Assembly (NCBI RefSeq): GCF_050436995.1
Contig: NC_134766.1
Location: forward strand, 3,100,001-3,164,000
DNA: 64,000 nt
Source of the DNA: Anticarsia gemmatalis
Lineage: Eukaryota; Arthropoda; Insecta; Lepidoptera; Erebidae
Reading direction: 5' to 3'
Below the pieces are notes generated by a model, which saw nothing but the letters and a program-made list of their open reading frames with translations, was not told where the DNA came from and did no database searches. Below are positions 51,765 to 62,105 of this stretch, piece after piece. The translations under genes and the position numbers were made by a program. The first letter of the stretch is position 1. Every line of letters begins with the position of its first letter.

Positions 51765-52393
51765 TTAATCTTCTTCTATTGTATCTGTGTTTTGAGTTTC
51801 CGGTCTGATATTAAGTGATCTTAAATCAATCGTGCTTATTGTATTTTGCGTTTCTGATAAACCTATATTAATTGATGGTAAATCATCCAGAGTAATAACT
51901 GTTTCTTTTTCGATGTCAATCAAAGCTTCTAACACCTTGGTTCGAAATAACAATTTTTTAAATGTGTTAAATTTTTTTATGCTTGGTATTAAAGATTTGA
52001 AAAAATTCATGTCTTCGTCATTACTATCAAAACTGTTTTGTTTGTCACATTGTAATAATTCCTTTTCAAAAGGAGTTGGTGATTGCTGGCGTTTACGTTT
52101 TCGTTCTGGCCCTGTATTATTATTTGTGCGTACTGACGTACTGGTGCTAGGTTCCGAGAAGTTATTATAATTTATTGAAATTGTTGATGAGTTTTGTTCT
52201 TGATCTTCACTCTGATTTTCTATAGATTCATCTGCTTCATTACTTGAATTAGAATCTAAAAAGGTTAACATTTCAAAATATATATATTTCTTGCCCGTTT
52301 TGGCACCTGCACCTGATTTCTGTTTTTTCTTACTTGCTTTCACTTTCATATATGTGTCTCTTGCAGTTTTCCATCGTGATTGTACTTTTGTGA
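51765..52393 (-). CDS. H1 MADF/BESS protein, exon 2 (right copy)
   Basis: Complete form, retaining the segment SGAGAKTGKKY lost on the left. Acceptor TTTCAG|TCACAAAAG at 52393, stop at 51765. Together with 57622-57796 it gives an open protein of about 267 residues. Single changes against the left copy include QCDKQN for QCVKQN. Confidence 0.88.
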
Positions 52394-52416
52394 CTGAAAC
52401 AATTAAAATATTACAG

Positions 52417-53300
52417 GTATGTGATAAGCGGCCATACTTTCGTGGACCTACATCTGGCGTATCAGGCAGGATTAACCACAATCAGAAAAATAGTGAAAGA
52501 AGTCTGTCAAATTATAAATGAGAGGTTGAAGGAAGATTGCATGCCATCGTTTTCACGTGCGCGATGGGAAGAGATAGCAGATGGTTTTTTGACACAAGCA
52601 AATTTTCCCAATTGTATAGGTGCAATAGACGGGAAACACATACGTGTTATAAGACCTCCTCACAGCGGTTCACTTTACTACAATTATAAGCATTATTATT
52701 CCATTGTCCTACTTGCAATGTGTAACGCAAATTATGAGTTTACCTACATAAACGTGGGGGTACAAGGTAAAGAATCTGATTCTGCAATTTTCACCCAAAG
52801 CCGCTTGTTCCAACAAATGAATGACAACTTACTGGATGTACCTCCTGCTAAAGCGTTACCCGTGCTACACAACAATAAACCAACCGACACTGCAGCAACC
52901 GTACCACTACCCTACGTTGTTGTAGGAGATGAAGCATTTGGGTTGTCTAACCATGTCATGCGGCCATATGCTCGGGCTCTCAATTTGGACCATAAAAAAA
53001 AAAATTTAATTATAGATTAACAAGAGCGCGACGTTATATTGAATCAACTTTTAGTATCATGGCTAATAAATTTCGAATACTTCATCGTCCTTTAAACGTT
53101 TCAAAAGAGAACGCCATTTGTTTTATTAAAGCGATATGTATTCTACATAACTTTATTAGATCCAAACAAGTTGACGATAATGTCAACGATGTTGTCATTA
53201 CACCATGCCACATTCGTGACGCCGACAATGGGTTCGGAAACACCCAAAGAGAAGCGTATACAATACGAGATAAATTCGCTGATTATTTCGTCACAGATGG
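52417..53300 (+). pseudogene. H1 transposase exon 2 (right copy), interrupted
   Basis: YVISGHTFVDLHLAYQAGLT after ATTACAG. Catalytic CIGAIDGKHIRV, VVVGDEAFGL and ARRYIESTFSIMANKF. A 1-nt change in an A run near 53005 shifts the frame (LDHKKKNLIID then stop). At 53301 H2 is inserted in the last codons; the sequence resumes at 56778 and reads GK-VSWQDRSIF, the normal tail. Confidence 0.92.
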
Positions 53301-53481
53301 TAAGGGCGCATTCACACGGGATACGTCTTTGACGATTCGGTATAAAACACGATTCGCCTTGACGGATAGATGTTCACATTGAATACGGAATCGTGTTTTT
53401 TCACGATTCGTCAAAATATCCGAATTGATGTTCACATGTTGTTTCGTGATTGTGTTCAGTTGAGAGTAAACTACCAAAGAC

Positions 53482-53988
53482 AATGGACGTGAATACTTAA
53501 ATTTTGTACTGGTATTATCGTCGATCTAAAAAAAGAAAAACAAGAAGAATACACTGGGTGCATCCAATTTTAAGGCAAAGACAAAGTGTTGGGGATTTTT
53601 ATACTTTGATGAGCTCGTTACGAGAAGATGATACCAAATTTTACACTTATTTTAGAATGTCTAAAGATACCTTTGACTTCCTTCTCCAAAGGTTGGATAC
53701 GGATTTGAGAAAACAGGATCTATCTATCTATCTATCCGACCGATTTCGGCCATGGCGACCACTTCACCTCCTAATTAAGTCGGCGCTGATGCGCACGCAG
53801 ATGGCTTATATAGCCAATTTTATTAGAAAACTCACGTGTGCAGTGCGGACACGTGAGTTTACCGCTAATATAATTGTAAGCAATGGCAGCAGGTGGGCGA
53901 GCCTTTAAATAACAAACAAAACAAAAAAACAGGATACATGTATGAGAAAGGCCATTAGCCCTGAAGAAAAGTTGGCGATAACTATAAG
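53482..53988 (+). pseudogene. H2 transposase exon 1, LINE-interrupted
   Basis: ATG at 53482 gives MDVNT then TAA; just after, YWYYRRSKKRKTRRIHWVHP opens and continues through YFRMSKDTFDFLLQRLDTDL. A LINE fragment (53720-53925) splits it, then MRKAISPEEKLAITIR follows to an AG|GCAAG donor at 53988, a GC-type splice site. Either the early TAA is a mutation or the start lies elsewhere. Confidence 0.82.
53720..53925 (-). mobile_element. 5'-truncated LINE with (GATA)n tail
   Basis: On the - strand it encodes LTCPHCTREFSNKIGYISHL (C2H2-like finger common at LINE protein C-termini), then a short 3' UTR ending in GATA repeats (+ strand CTATCTATCTATCTATC). Flanked by the 10-bp duplication AAAACAGGAT (53710-53719 and 53926-53935). 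Confidence 0.87.
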
Positions 53989-54060
53989 GCAAGAAAAACT
54001 AATTATATTATTTATTATTCTTATTTATTGGTTATATTTATGATAATTTAGAACATGTTT

Positions 54061-54803
54061 TTAGAAATTTGATAGATCCAGATAATCACTTAATTGACTT
54101 AGAGCTGTAGATAGTGCCGGTGATGCACTTGGATCATCGCGATGGATCAGCGATGTTCCAGGTTGTAGAGGGGTGGGCGTTTCTGCAGACACTTCTGCAT
54201 TTACTATCGATGAACTTTCAGGAAGAGGCCGAGTATTATTATTATTAGACGTTCCTCCCGGTGATTCTTGAGGCTTAGTATAATAACCACCACTATTATA
54301 GTTGTGATGATGTGAATTGTAATAATTTTGATGCCAATTCGAATAGTTTCGTCCAGTTTTAATATGGTTAATGACCCCAGATTGGAATTCCAGTATTTGA
54401 TCATCATCAAAATGCTGAAGGGATGGCAGAACCCCCTTAAAAAAATTCATGTTACGGTCATCACTTCCAATTGTGTTTAATTGATGATCAACAAGTTTCA
54501 TCATTTTATCATCCAATACGCTGCCACTATCCATTCTTTTCTTTTTTGATGATGATTCTAAGTGTTTCTCTTTCTGATTTTCTTGTTGATCTGCATTTTC
54601 TCTTTGGGCTTCATCTCTTGTATTTGGATTATTGTCATATGTTTCACCTGGCTTAATAATTGGCTTCAAAAAGCTCATCTCTTGATTATATTTGTAGGGC
54701 TTAGATTTTGTACCAGACCCAGATTTTTTTGTTTCTTTGTTTTCATCTAATGATTTCCTCCAAGTGTCTCTCAATTGTGTCCACCTTTTCATCACTGAAC
54801 TTC
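54061..54803 (-). CDS. H2 MADF/BESS protein, exon 2
   Basis: From acceptor GTTTCAG|GAAGTTCAG (54803): SSVMKRWTQLRDTWRKSLDE completes the MADF domain, then an Asn/Glu/Gln-rich linker, SSKKKRMDSG, a BESS-like MNFFKGVLPSLQHFDDDQIL, and a His/Asn/Tyr-rich tail ending LSDYLDLSNF. With exon 1 an open protein of about 316 residues. Confidence 0.9.
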
Positions 54804-55175
54804 CTGAAACAATAATTCATAAAACTGTATGAACGGTTTTATAAGAAGATTTTTATTTACATCGCATTATTCCCAATATTACAAAACAACCACAGATGAA
54901 TATATATATACTAGAAAACAACTGTAATAATAAGGACACGGTTTCGAAACACGTCACGACAAGACGAGCGGTCTGTTGTCGGGCGAATATCTATTCACAA
55001 ACGCCGTTCGCTGTCCGTCTGTGTATTTATGAATTATTATACATAAATAAAATATACAGGGACCTGATCTGTGGTTGTTTTGTACGGGCTACGCCCCATA
55101 CGTTTTATAACGGTTTTTGCTTTCGTAAAAAGAGGATGCTTAGTAAGCTGAATTTGTATAATTGAAGAAGCGCTT

Positions 55176-55291
55176 GAAGAAGTTGTATTTTCATTTAGAC
55201 TAATCTATCCCACTAGGCAGCCAGTCAAACATATGAAATCGTTTGGGTGCCTAGTGGGAACGCTTATTCTGAATGAAAATACGACTTCTTC
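55176..55291. repeat. Long hairpin in the H2 transposase intron (right copy)
   Basis: Same inverted-repeat structure as 4011-4126, differing by single bases (CTATCCCACTAGG for CTATTCCACTAGG). Confidence 0.8.
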
Positions 55292-55328
55292 ATCCCACTA
55301 ATTTGGTTTGAATGAAATATTTTTTTAG

Positions 55329-56238
55329 GTATTTGGCGTCAGGACTTTCCTATGAAGATCTTCATTTTAGTTATCGAATTGGCAAATCAACCATTTCCAC
55401 CATCGTAGTAGAAGTGACGCAAAGTATATGGAATAATTTATATGAAGAATTTATGCCACTTCCTAATAAGGAAGACGAGTGGTTAAAGATAGCAAGTGGA
55501 TTTAATGAAAAGGCCAATTTCCCTCACTGCCTTGGAGCAGTTGACGGGAAGCATATTAGGCTTCGAAAGCCGTCAAATAGTGGTTCAGTATATATGAACT
55601 ACAAAGATTTCTTTTCAATAGTGTTATTAGCAGTCGTAGATTCAGATTATCGATTCGTTTACGTCAGTGTAGGTTCCTATGGAAAAGAATGCGACTCATC
55701 AATATTTAAAGAGTCAAGTTTTTGGAAAATGTTGACAGAAGGCCGTTTGAATATACCCGAACCAAGGCCTTTATTTACAGAATCAGAAGTTCAAGTTCCT
55801 TACGTAATTATTGGCGACGAGGGATTTGGTTTACACACACATTTATTAAGACCTTTTGGTGGAACGCATCTTGACAGAGGTAAACGAATATTTAATTATC
55901 GTTTAACCAGAGCGAGAAGATACGTGGAATGTGCGTTTGGCATTCTAGCAAATAAGTGGAGAATTTTACATAGACCCATAGACCTTAAACGAGAAACAGC
56001 TATTTCAGTAGTGAAAGCTTGTACTGTCCTCCACAATTTGATTATAAAAAAGGAGGGAATTGAATTAGAAAAAGAATTTAATTTTGAAAATTTACTACCC
56101 CAGGAAGTATCACCGAGTGTCGGAACTGGCAATTCAATGAGAAATGAATTTATGACCTACTTTCTATCAGAAACTGGATCAGTACCAAGACAACAAAATA
56201 TAGGCAGTATAGATTTGTATTTAAAATTTTCTCAATAA
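55329..56238 (+). pseudogene. H2 transposase exon 2 (right copy), altered C-terminus
   Basis: Same protein as 4164-5043 with the full triad, but loss of ATGGC in the GTACCATGGCAAGAC stretch (near 56185) changes the conserved end PWQDNKI to PRQQNIGSIDLYLKFSQ. PWQ is conserved in all Harbinger transposases here, so function is doubtful. FNFEN replaces FNLEN. Confidence 0.92.
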
Positions 56239-56246
56239 AAACTTAC

Positions 56247-56454
56247 CAAACAACTGTCGGTCCTTTTGATCCATTTCTTCAAAATCTTCTTTCAAAATTA
56301 TGCATATTTCCCGCCATGCTGCTGTTTTAGCGGTTTTGTCCTTATAAATTTCCAAAAATGTATTCCATAAAACTGGCCTGTCTTTGATTGCAGCAATCAA
56401 AACTTCGCGATTTATTTGTTGGTCATACAATTTTTCTTTTTCTTTTTTCGACAT
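56247..56454 (-). CDS. H2 MADF protein, exon 1 (right copy)
   Basis: Same as 5087-5294: MSKKEKEKLYDQQINREVLI to donor TTTG|GTAAGT. Spliced to 54803, it reads LFG-SSVMKRWTQLRD, an uninterrupted MADF domain. The region upstream to 56777 holds the GC-rich leader and ACGATTCG repeats. Confidence 0.9.
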
Positions 56455-56811
56455 GATTTTATTGAAGCGCAGCGCTACACGTCTTAACAAGTCAAAGGAA
56501 TGTACTGAATTGAGCGGGCGCGCGGCGGGTGGGGCAGACAGGCGGGCGGAGCAGGCAGGCGCGCGGGGCGCGAGCGCCAATCACGATTCGAGATTTTTAA
56601 CGAATCGTCATTCTAATGACCGTAGTGACCGACGTATCCGTCTACGTCTTTTTTCACGATTCGTGAAGCGTGTGAACATGGGTATATAAAAAGCATTGCT
56701 CCCGTCAAAAAAAATAACGAATCGTGAAAAAACACGATTCGTGAAAAATCACGATTCGTCTTCGTGTGAATGAGCTCTAAGGTGTCGTGGCAAGATCGTA
56801 GTATTTTTTGA

Positions 56812-57621
56812 GACTAACCCCACTAAATGAAATAAAGACACACTTATTCATTCCTTTACTTTAGGTTTAGAATAATAACGCATAGAAACCGGGTACACTA
56901 CATAAATAAAAACACAATAAAAACACCGGGTACACTACGAAAAACTTTATTCAGTATTCCAAACGTTCTTAAATTCCTATAATATACATTTCAAATAACG
57001 ATTTTCACTAGACTGAACAGTTAAAGGTCCGAATTACCTAATTGTCTTTGTAAATAAGACATTAGTCGCGATTCCGTATGAATTGTACTTTTCTGCTAAA
57101 GTATTATGTTACCTACATAAAAAATAAGTTTCATTTATCTACTTTCTGTTTACATAAAAAAGTGTCTTGATTTGATACAATAATCTAGTAGTGCGATTTC
57201 CCATATTTTGTGGGTAAAGGACCCGATGATGGTATCATATAAATTTTAAATTTGTGTGCATTTGTACAAAGTAGACACATTCAGTTCACGCACACTAACA
57301 AAATGAATTGGTCGGTTTTGTACATACCTACTAGACGCGGCTTCTATGCGTTATAATTCTCTAAGACATTCGTTTCGTGTATAATTATTATTCCAATAGA
57401 CAAAACTAAACAGGGATGATAGCTATCGACACCCGACACAGTAATAATTAATATAATTCTAGCTTAGATAATTCGGGTCGGTATTGATACTTAGTAACCT
57501 TGTGTAAAAAGTATCGATACTTACCCGTAGATTTATTATAATTACCTACAAACATTGAGAACACAAATAGTACCTATGTAAGTACTTACCTATAATAAAA
57601 TAGTATAAAATCTTTACCTAC
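56812..57621. other. Non-coding: intron of the H1 MADF gene (right copy)
   Basis: Counterpart of 5652-6461; no gene. Confidence 0.5.
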
Positions 57622-57796
57622 CTGTTGTTTTTTTTTCCGCCTCGCTGAAATTTTCAAAATTTTCAAACAATTCTTTACAAATTTCTACCCATGCCGCTGT
57701 TCGTGCATCCCGGTCTTTATATAGTTCAGTCGACTGGTCCCATATGGCAGGGTGAGACTGCACTTCCACAATAACTCTTTCTGTATCGAAAGACAT
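57622..57796 (-). CDS. H1 MADF protein, exon 1 (right copy)
   Basis: Same as 6462-6636. ATG 57796, donor ACAACAG|GTAGGT. The intron to 52393 is about 5.2 kb because H2 lies inside it. Confidence 0.87.
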
Positions 57797-58664
57797 TTTC
57801 CTCCGACCGTGCGTGCGACCCGTATCACCTAGCGTTGTTGACTGAACGAGTCCGTACGTGTTACCGCCGGCGGGCACCGCGCGCCATGCCGCGCGGGCAC
57901 CCGCAGCGGTCTCCGTCGCAAGGAGGCGGGCCCCGCTACGCGGGTGCAAGGCGCGTGTCCCCGTGCGGGGCGCCCGCGCGGATCTCCGCGTCGCACTGTG
58001 GGCTGAAAATCGGCTTTCATAGACTTAGAGATTTCAATCTGCAAGTGTCACTTTTTTTGCCGGATATTGCTTCTTTTAGTCATTACTATGTACAAATATG
58101 ACACCCGACTTGATTATATGCAAAAACAAAAGAGTTATAATTTTTTTTCGAAAAATTTGTATGGAACTTGTATGAAAAATCGAATTATCTCAAAAACGGC
58201 AAGGATAACCGTAATATCCTTACAGGTGGTTATAGTACTAATTATTTATGATTTTTTGGCATACTTCAGATAACGGTCATAAATGCCGTTTTTTTTTTAA
58301 AAATCGTCAAAATATTTTTATTTAATTTTACATATAAAATGAAATAATTTAGTCTTTTAGTTGAAGAACACTAACTTTTTACAACACAGAACATAAAATA
58401 GCATCACCCCTATACTCCCGAAGAGTAGGCAGATATCTTAGTACACCCACACACTTAAAAAAAGGTTTAGTTTTCTAATGAGTCCAAAAGCAAGGGATTA
58501 GGCAATAACAACTATACAATATGTACAATTAAAATATAATTAAAAAAAACAGTACCTACTTTAAACACAACATACAGAATATATAATAACTAATAAAATT
58601 TGATGAATTAATAACTATTTAAACCTATTGGTACAATAAACTTACATAAATAGCAAAAAATCCT

Positions 58665-59090
58665 CTGACTGCTTCCGTGGCGCAGTTGGTCGTATATGCG
58701 ACTGCTGTGCACGAGGGCCCGTGTCCGAATCCTGGGTTGGGCCAAAAAGTTTTTGTGTGGTTTTCTGATATATTCTCAGAATTTCTGAGGTATTTCGGAA
58801 AATTCTCACAAAAATTGCCCGAAGTTAGGATTAAGCCCCTGTGCCTCTGAGGGCACGGTAAGCAGTCACTCGGTTCCAGCTGTCATGCCCATCAATGACA
58901 GTCGATACAGGGAGTCAGTACCCTCAAATGATCTGACACCTGATCTAACCCTTGAATACCGTTCACCTTTTGGGTTGCGGATGTCAGATGGCAGTCGCTC
59001 CGTGGAAAAACGGATACTCAGCCAAATTAAGTTAGACTGGATGCCGACCCCCAAAAGCTTGGGAATAAGACTTGGAGGATGAAATAGTAA
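58665..59090 (+). mobile_element. tRNA-derived SINE (right copy)
   Basis: Orthologous to 7505-7930, with a few substitutions (TATATTCTC for TATTTTCTC, CCTTGAATACC for CCTTGAATATC). Confidence 0.7.
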
Positions 59091-59118
59091 GAAATCTTAT
59101 TAATATATATAATTTAAT

Positions 59119-61149
59119 TTACATATTCTCTTTATCGCTTTCGTTTTCTGACTCTAATTCAGAGTCAGAATCCAGATTGGACATATCTAAAAACTCGAAC
59201 TCAGTTTGCTGAAATTGAATTAGATCAAGAGTTTCAGCAAAAAAGCTCTGCTTTCTCTTGGCATCTAAATTAGGCCGTTGTGCACTAAGAACAGGATCCG
59301 AAGACAGAAGAAGCATATTCAAGATGTCTTGATTTGAATCTTGCCTGCTTCTTTTCCGAGAATGATGTTCCCGGAACCTCCTAAAATCTTTATTTCGAGA
59401 CTCTGAGGCTTCTTCCGAGAGAGTCCCAATGGGCACAATGTCGTTTTTCTCTATAATGTCAGCCCCGTGAATTAATAATTTATGCACAGTTGCGGACATA
59501 TAGTACCAGCCGTATAATTCCACGTACTTTTCTGCTGTTTTGCGGGCATAATCTTTAAATTTGACAACGTCAATCTTATCTCCAGATGTGATTGCCTGCA
59601 ATATCACAGCGAATCTCTTGATCAGTTCTTCATCCAACCCTGTAATAGCTGCAGTTTTTTTGGGAGACTCGAAAAACCTTCTTGCTGTATTCCCATCATT
59701 CGTAGTTCCTGAACCTTGTTTCACAATATCAATCAACAAATTGAGCTCATCTTTGAATTTCATCTGAACCAATTTCTTTCTTGTCTGCAACATTTCTTTG
59801 TGCTCATTACTTCTCGCAGCCCACTGTTTGAAGTCAAGTCTGTACGCAATATGTAACAGACATTCCATGCAATTTATACGGGCGTGTAAGGATGACAAAC
59901 CAAACTCATATATATCAGGACACACAGTTTTTGATGTTACAGCATCTAAACAATTCATCTCTGTTGGTTTCGCTAAACACAGATAACACGATGCATTTGA
60001 TCTGGCTTTAGAGAGATAAGTGCAGACTTTAGCATCGATCATTGTCATCATTAGTTGATGAGTCACACTGTTATTATTAATGCATGCAGTGGGTATAAGA
60101 GCCTTAATTTCATCATCCATTTGTCTTTTGTGATCAATCACAACTGCTTCGCTCTCTTTTACTAAAGTAAACTGAACTGGACGACAATACAAAGCCGAAC
60201 AAGGTTTTGGGTTTGTCCATAAAGTATTATCTCCATCTGTAAGTTTTAACGGCACCAAGGAGGTCATGAAAATGCTCGAATCATCTTGCTCACCTTCCAT
60301 TTTCTGTTTGTATCGGCTTTGGTTGGAGGCACCATCAAATCCCCACTTAGTTATCAGCTTTAGCTGTTTATTTTGCACATCACCAGAAAGATTTTGAAGA
60401 ATCCTAGTCACCGTGATATCAAGTAAAGCTTGAAGGGTAATCCTTGCCGATGAATCCGTAACTGATACTGATTGCTTCGGAGGGTAGCAATCAAGCTTGG
60501 TTTGTTGCACTTTATAGTAGGATGGATAAATACCCTCAGCACCTTCCCGAATGGCAGCCTCCCGCAACGTAATATATTGCCACTTTGACAATTTTAGTGA
60601 AAGTAGTAATCCAAGCGCTTTCTCTGGTGTAAATATGACTGTTTTTCTTGGTTTCTTAAGCGATTTATTAATTGTAGCGGCTGCTTCTGGATTTTTCATC
60701 ATATATTCAATCACAGATGCGATATCATCATGCCCTTCTTTTTTCAAACGTGCTGCAGCTGCATATGCCAACTCACAGGAATCTTCGGTTGCATGTTCAT
60801 TAGATCTTCTCTTTTTCTGTTTGCTTCCCAGATCTTCAAATGGCTTTCGGGACCCTTTCGTCATTGTTCCAATAGACGATGAAGTAGACGGTTCTTGAGA
60901 GACTGAGTATGCTTTTGGCTCCTCAGCAACATTTGGGTCTTGATTAAGAAAAGTTTGCACACAACTTGGCCAATCAATATTTGCTTGCAGCCAATCCCCA
61001 TATAATTTCCTAAAATTGTCAATGAATCGATTAGATTTTTGCCACCTCTGTAAAGCAGCTCGCGTGAATCTCCGACAAAACTCTTTCAGAGTTACTTGAT
61101 CTTCAGCCGGAAGGCAATCACCTATGCGGGATACAATTTCACCAAACAA
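59119..61149 (-). CDS. RAG1/Transib-type DDE transposase, 676-codon open frame
   Basis: Open from the G1 junction (about 61165) to the stop at 59119; the listed start is a TTG, and the natural ATG is lost or lies upstream. Key residues match the RAG1 core: first Asp in ITKWGFDGAS (residue 272), second Asp in MTMIDAKV (372), zinc Cys pair CYLC (388, 391), zinc His pair HKLLIH (556, 561), Glu in SEEASESRNKDFRRF (583; RAG1 has EGNESGNKLFRRF). The block DGNTARRF also parallels RAG1 NGNFARKL. The N-terminus has a bipartite-like basic segment (KQKKRRS, about 111) and the C-terminus an acidic tail. Transib transposases cut at CAC-type ends by the RAG mechanism. No RAG2-like gene is present. Against T2 about 20 N-terminal residues are missing. 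Confidence 0.9.
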   Translation of the reverse strand: MFGEIVSRIGDCLPAEDQVTLKEFCRRFTRAALQRWQKSNRFIDNFRKLYGDWLQANIDWPSCVQTFLNQDPNVAEEPKAYSVSQEPSTSSSIGTMTKGSRKPFEDLGSKQKKRRSNEHATEDSCELAYAAAARLKKEGHDDIASVIEYMMKNPEAAATINKSLKKPRKTVIFTPEKALGLLLSLKLSKWQYITLREAAIREGAEGIYPSYYKVQQTKLDCYPPKQSVSVTDSSARITLQALLDITVTRILQNLSGDVQNKQLKLITKWGFDGASNQSRYKQKMEGEQDDSSIFMTSLVPLKLTDGDNTLWTNPKPCSALYCRPVQFTLVKESEAVVIDHKRQMDDEIKALIPTACINNNSVTHQLMMTMIDAKVCTYLSKARSNASCYLCLAKPTEMNCLDAVTSKTVCPDIYEFGLSSLHARINCMECLLHIAYRLDFKQWAARSNEHKEMLQTRKKLVQMKFKDELNLLIDIVKQGSGTTNDGNTARRFFESPKKTAAITGLDEELIKRFAVILQAITSGDKIDVVKFKDYARKTAEKYVELYGWYYMSATVHKLLIHGADIIEKNDIVPIGTLSEEASESRNKDFRRFREHHSRKRSRQDSNQDILNMLLLSSDPVLSAQRPNLDAKRKQSFFAETLDLIQFQQTEFEFLDMSNLDSDSELESENESDKENM

Positions 61150-61159
61150 TACTTCATGA

Positions 61160-62105
61160 TTAAGCAGAATGCCACTTGTTGCATGACGGAACTTACAAAT
61201 TGGGGACCATTGTCGCTGATCATTCTTCGCGGCACCCCATATCGCAAAAACACCTCATTGATCAGTATGGTGGAACAATTCTCAGCTGTTGCTTGCTCTA
61301 AAGCAAATAGTTCTATCCATCTTGTGGCTAAATCTTCTACTATTAATATCCACGATTTGCCATCGTCCGATAGGGGTAACGGTCCAAACAGGTCAAAAGA
61401 TATTACTTCAAATCTTTTGTTAATGGCAGACGTTTGGAGTAGACCGGCAGGTTTCAAATTTGAAGGCTTGTAGCGTTGACAAGCGATGCAATTCCTTACG
61501 TAGCTTTCTATATATTTACGCATTCCTTTCCAATAGTACCGACGTGAAATTCGTTGCATTGTTTTTTCTGACCCGTAATGTCCAGCCGTTGGGTGATCGT
61601 GGTATACGGACAAGATATTTGCCCATTCATGCTCAGGTACAGCAAGCTGTGCATTATCGGTATCTGCATTAGGATTGTAGCGATAAAGAAGTCCGTTATT
61701 CATCATGTAACCCTTGTTTCTCCAGTACGAAATATCCTCATGATTATTGGCATCTTCTAAAGCGGTAACTATCTTCCGAATGTACTCATCCTTCAATTGT
61801 TCTGCTCTAACTTCGCTGGGGTCACGAATTGGTATGTCTACAGCAACAGAGCAAATACCACAGTCTTTCTCAAGATCTTTAGTACATGGTGGCCGCGAAA
61901 GAGCGTCGGCAACAACATTTGTCTTCCCCGGCGAGTATTTTACGGTGACATCGTATGCTTGCAGTAGTAATGCCCATCTTGCCAATCTGCCTGTAGGCGT
62001 TTGAATAGTCATTAACCATTTTAGGGCTTGGTGATCTGTGACTACTGTGACGGGTGCTCCTTCTATGTAGCCACGGAATTTCGTCAATGCCCAGATTACT
62101 GCCAA
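61160..62105 (-). CDS. G1 pol: RNase H end and integrase (right copy)
   Basis: Open frame with DHQALKWLMTIQTPTGRLAR, the integrase zinc region (HPTAGHYG, CIACQRYK), ISFDLFGPLPLSDDGKSWIL (Trp kept, a stop on the left), and ISDNGPQFVSSVMQQVAFCL, where it ends at the Transib junction. The third integrase acid residue is lost. Confidence 0.9.

Larger units (their letters stand above)
53304..56777 (+). mobile_element. PIF/Harbinger element H2, full length (right copy)
   Basis: 3474 bp. Ends GGGCGCATTCACACGGGATA and, inverted, GAGCTCATTCACACGAAGAC, with TAA at both sides (53301-53303, 56778-56780). Subterminal ACGATTCG motifs are repeated on both sides. It contains the interlocked transposase/MADF pair, one LINE insertion in transposase exon 1, and a hairpin in the intron. 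It is inserted in the C-terminal codons of the H1 transposase. Confidence 0.95.
50858..57977 (+). mobile_element. PIF/Harbinger element H1, right copy, with H2 nested inside
   Basis: Left TIR deleted (see 693-788 in the left copy). Gene order: transposase exon 1, MADF exon 2, transposase exon 2 split by H2 (53304-56777), the final transposase codons (56778-56811), MADF exon 1. Right end placed near 57977 by the inverted GC-rich terminus. Without its left TIR this copy should not be mobilised. Confidence 0.82.
57994..61165 (-). mobile_element. Transib-type element T1, right copy (5' end missing)
   Basis: Candidate terminus CACTGTGGGCTGAAAATCGG at 57994, coding region 59119-61149, junction with G1 integrase near 61165. 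It contains the SINE at 58665-59090. Confidence 0.45.

Noticed and set aside
53771..53992. C2H2 zinc-finger host gene
   Set aside because: The finger lies in a 206-bp insertion with a GATA tail and a 10-bp target duplication inside the H2 transposase exon, so it is a LINE fragment.
59870..59900. LHARINC motif as the second catalytic site of the RAG1-like protein
   Set aside because: It aligns with the later RAG1 LHCDIGNA block, not with Asp708. The true counterpart is MTMIDAKV, 16 residues before the CYLC zinc pair.
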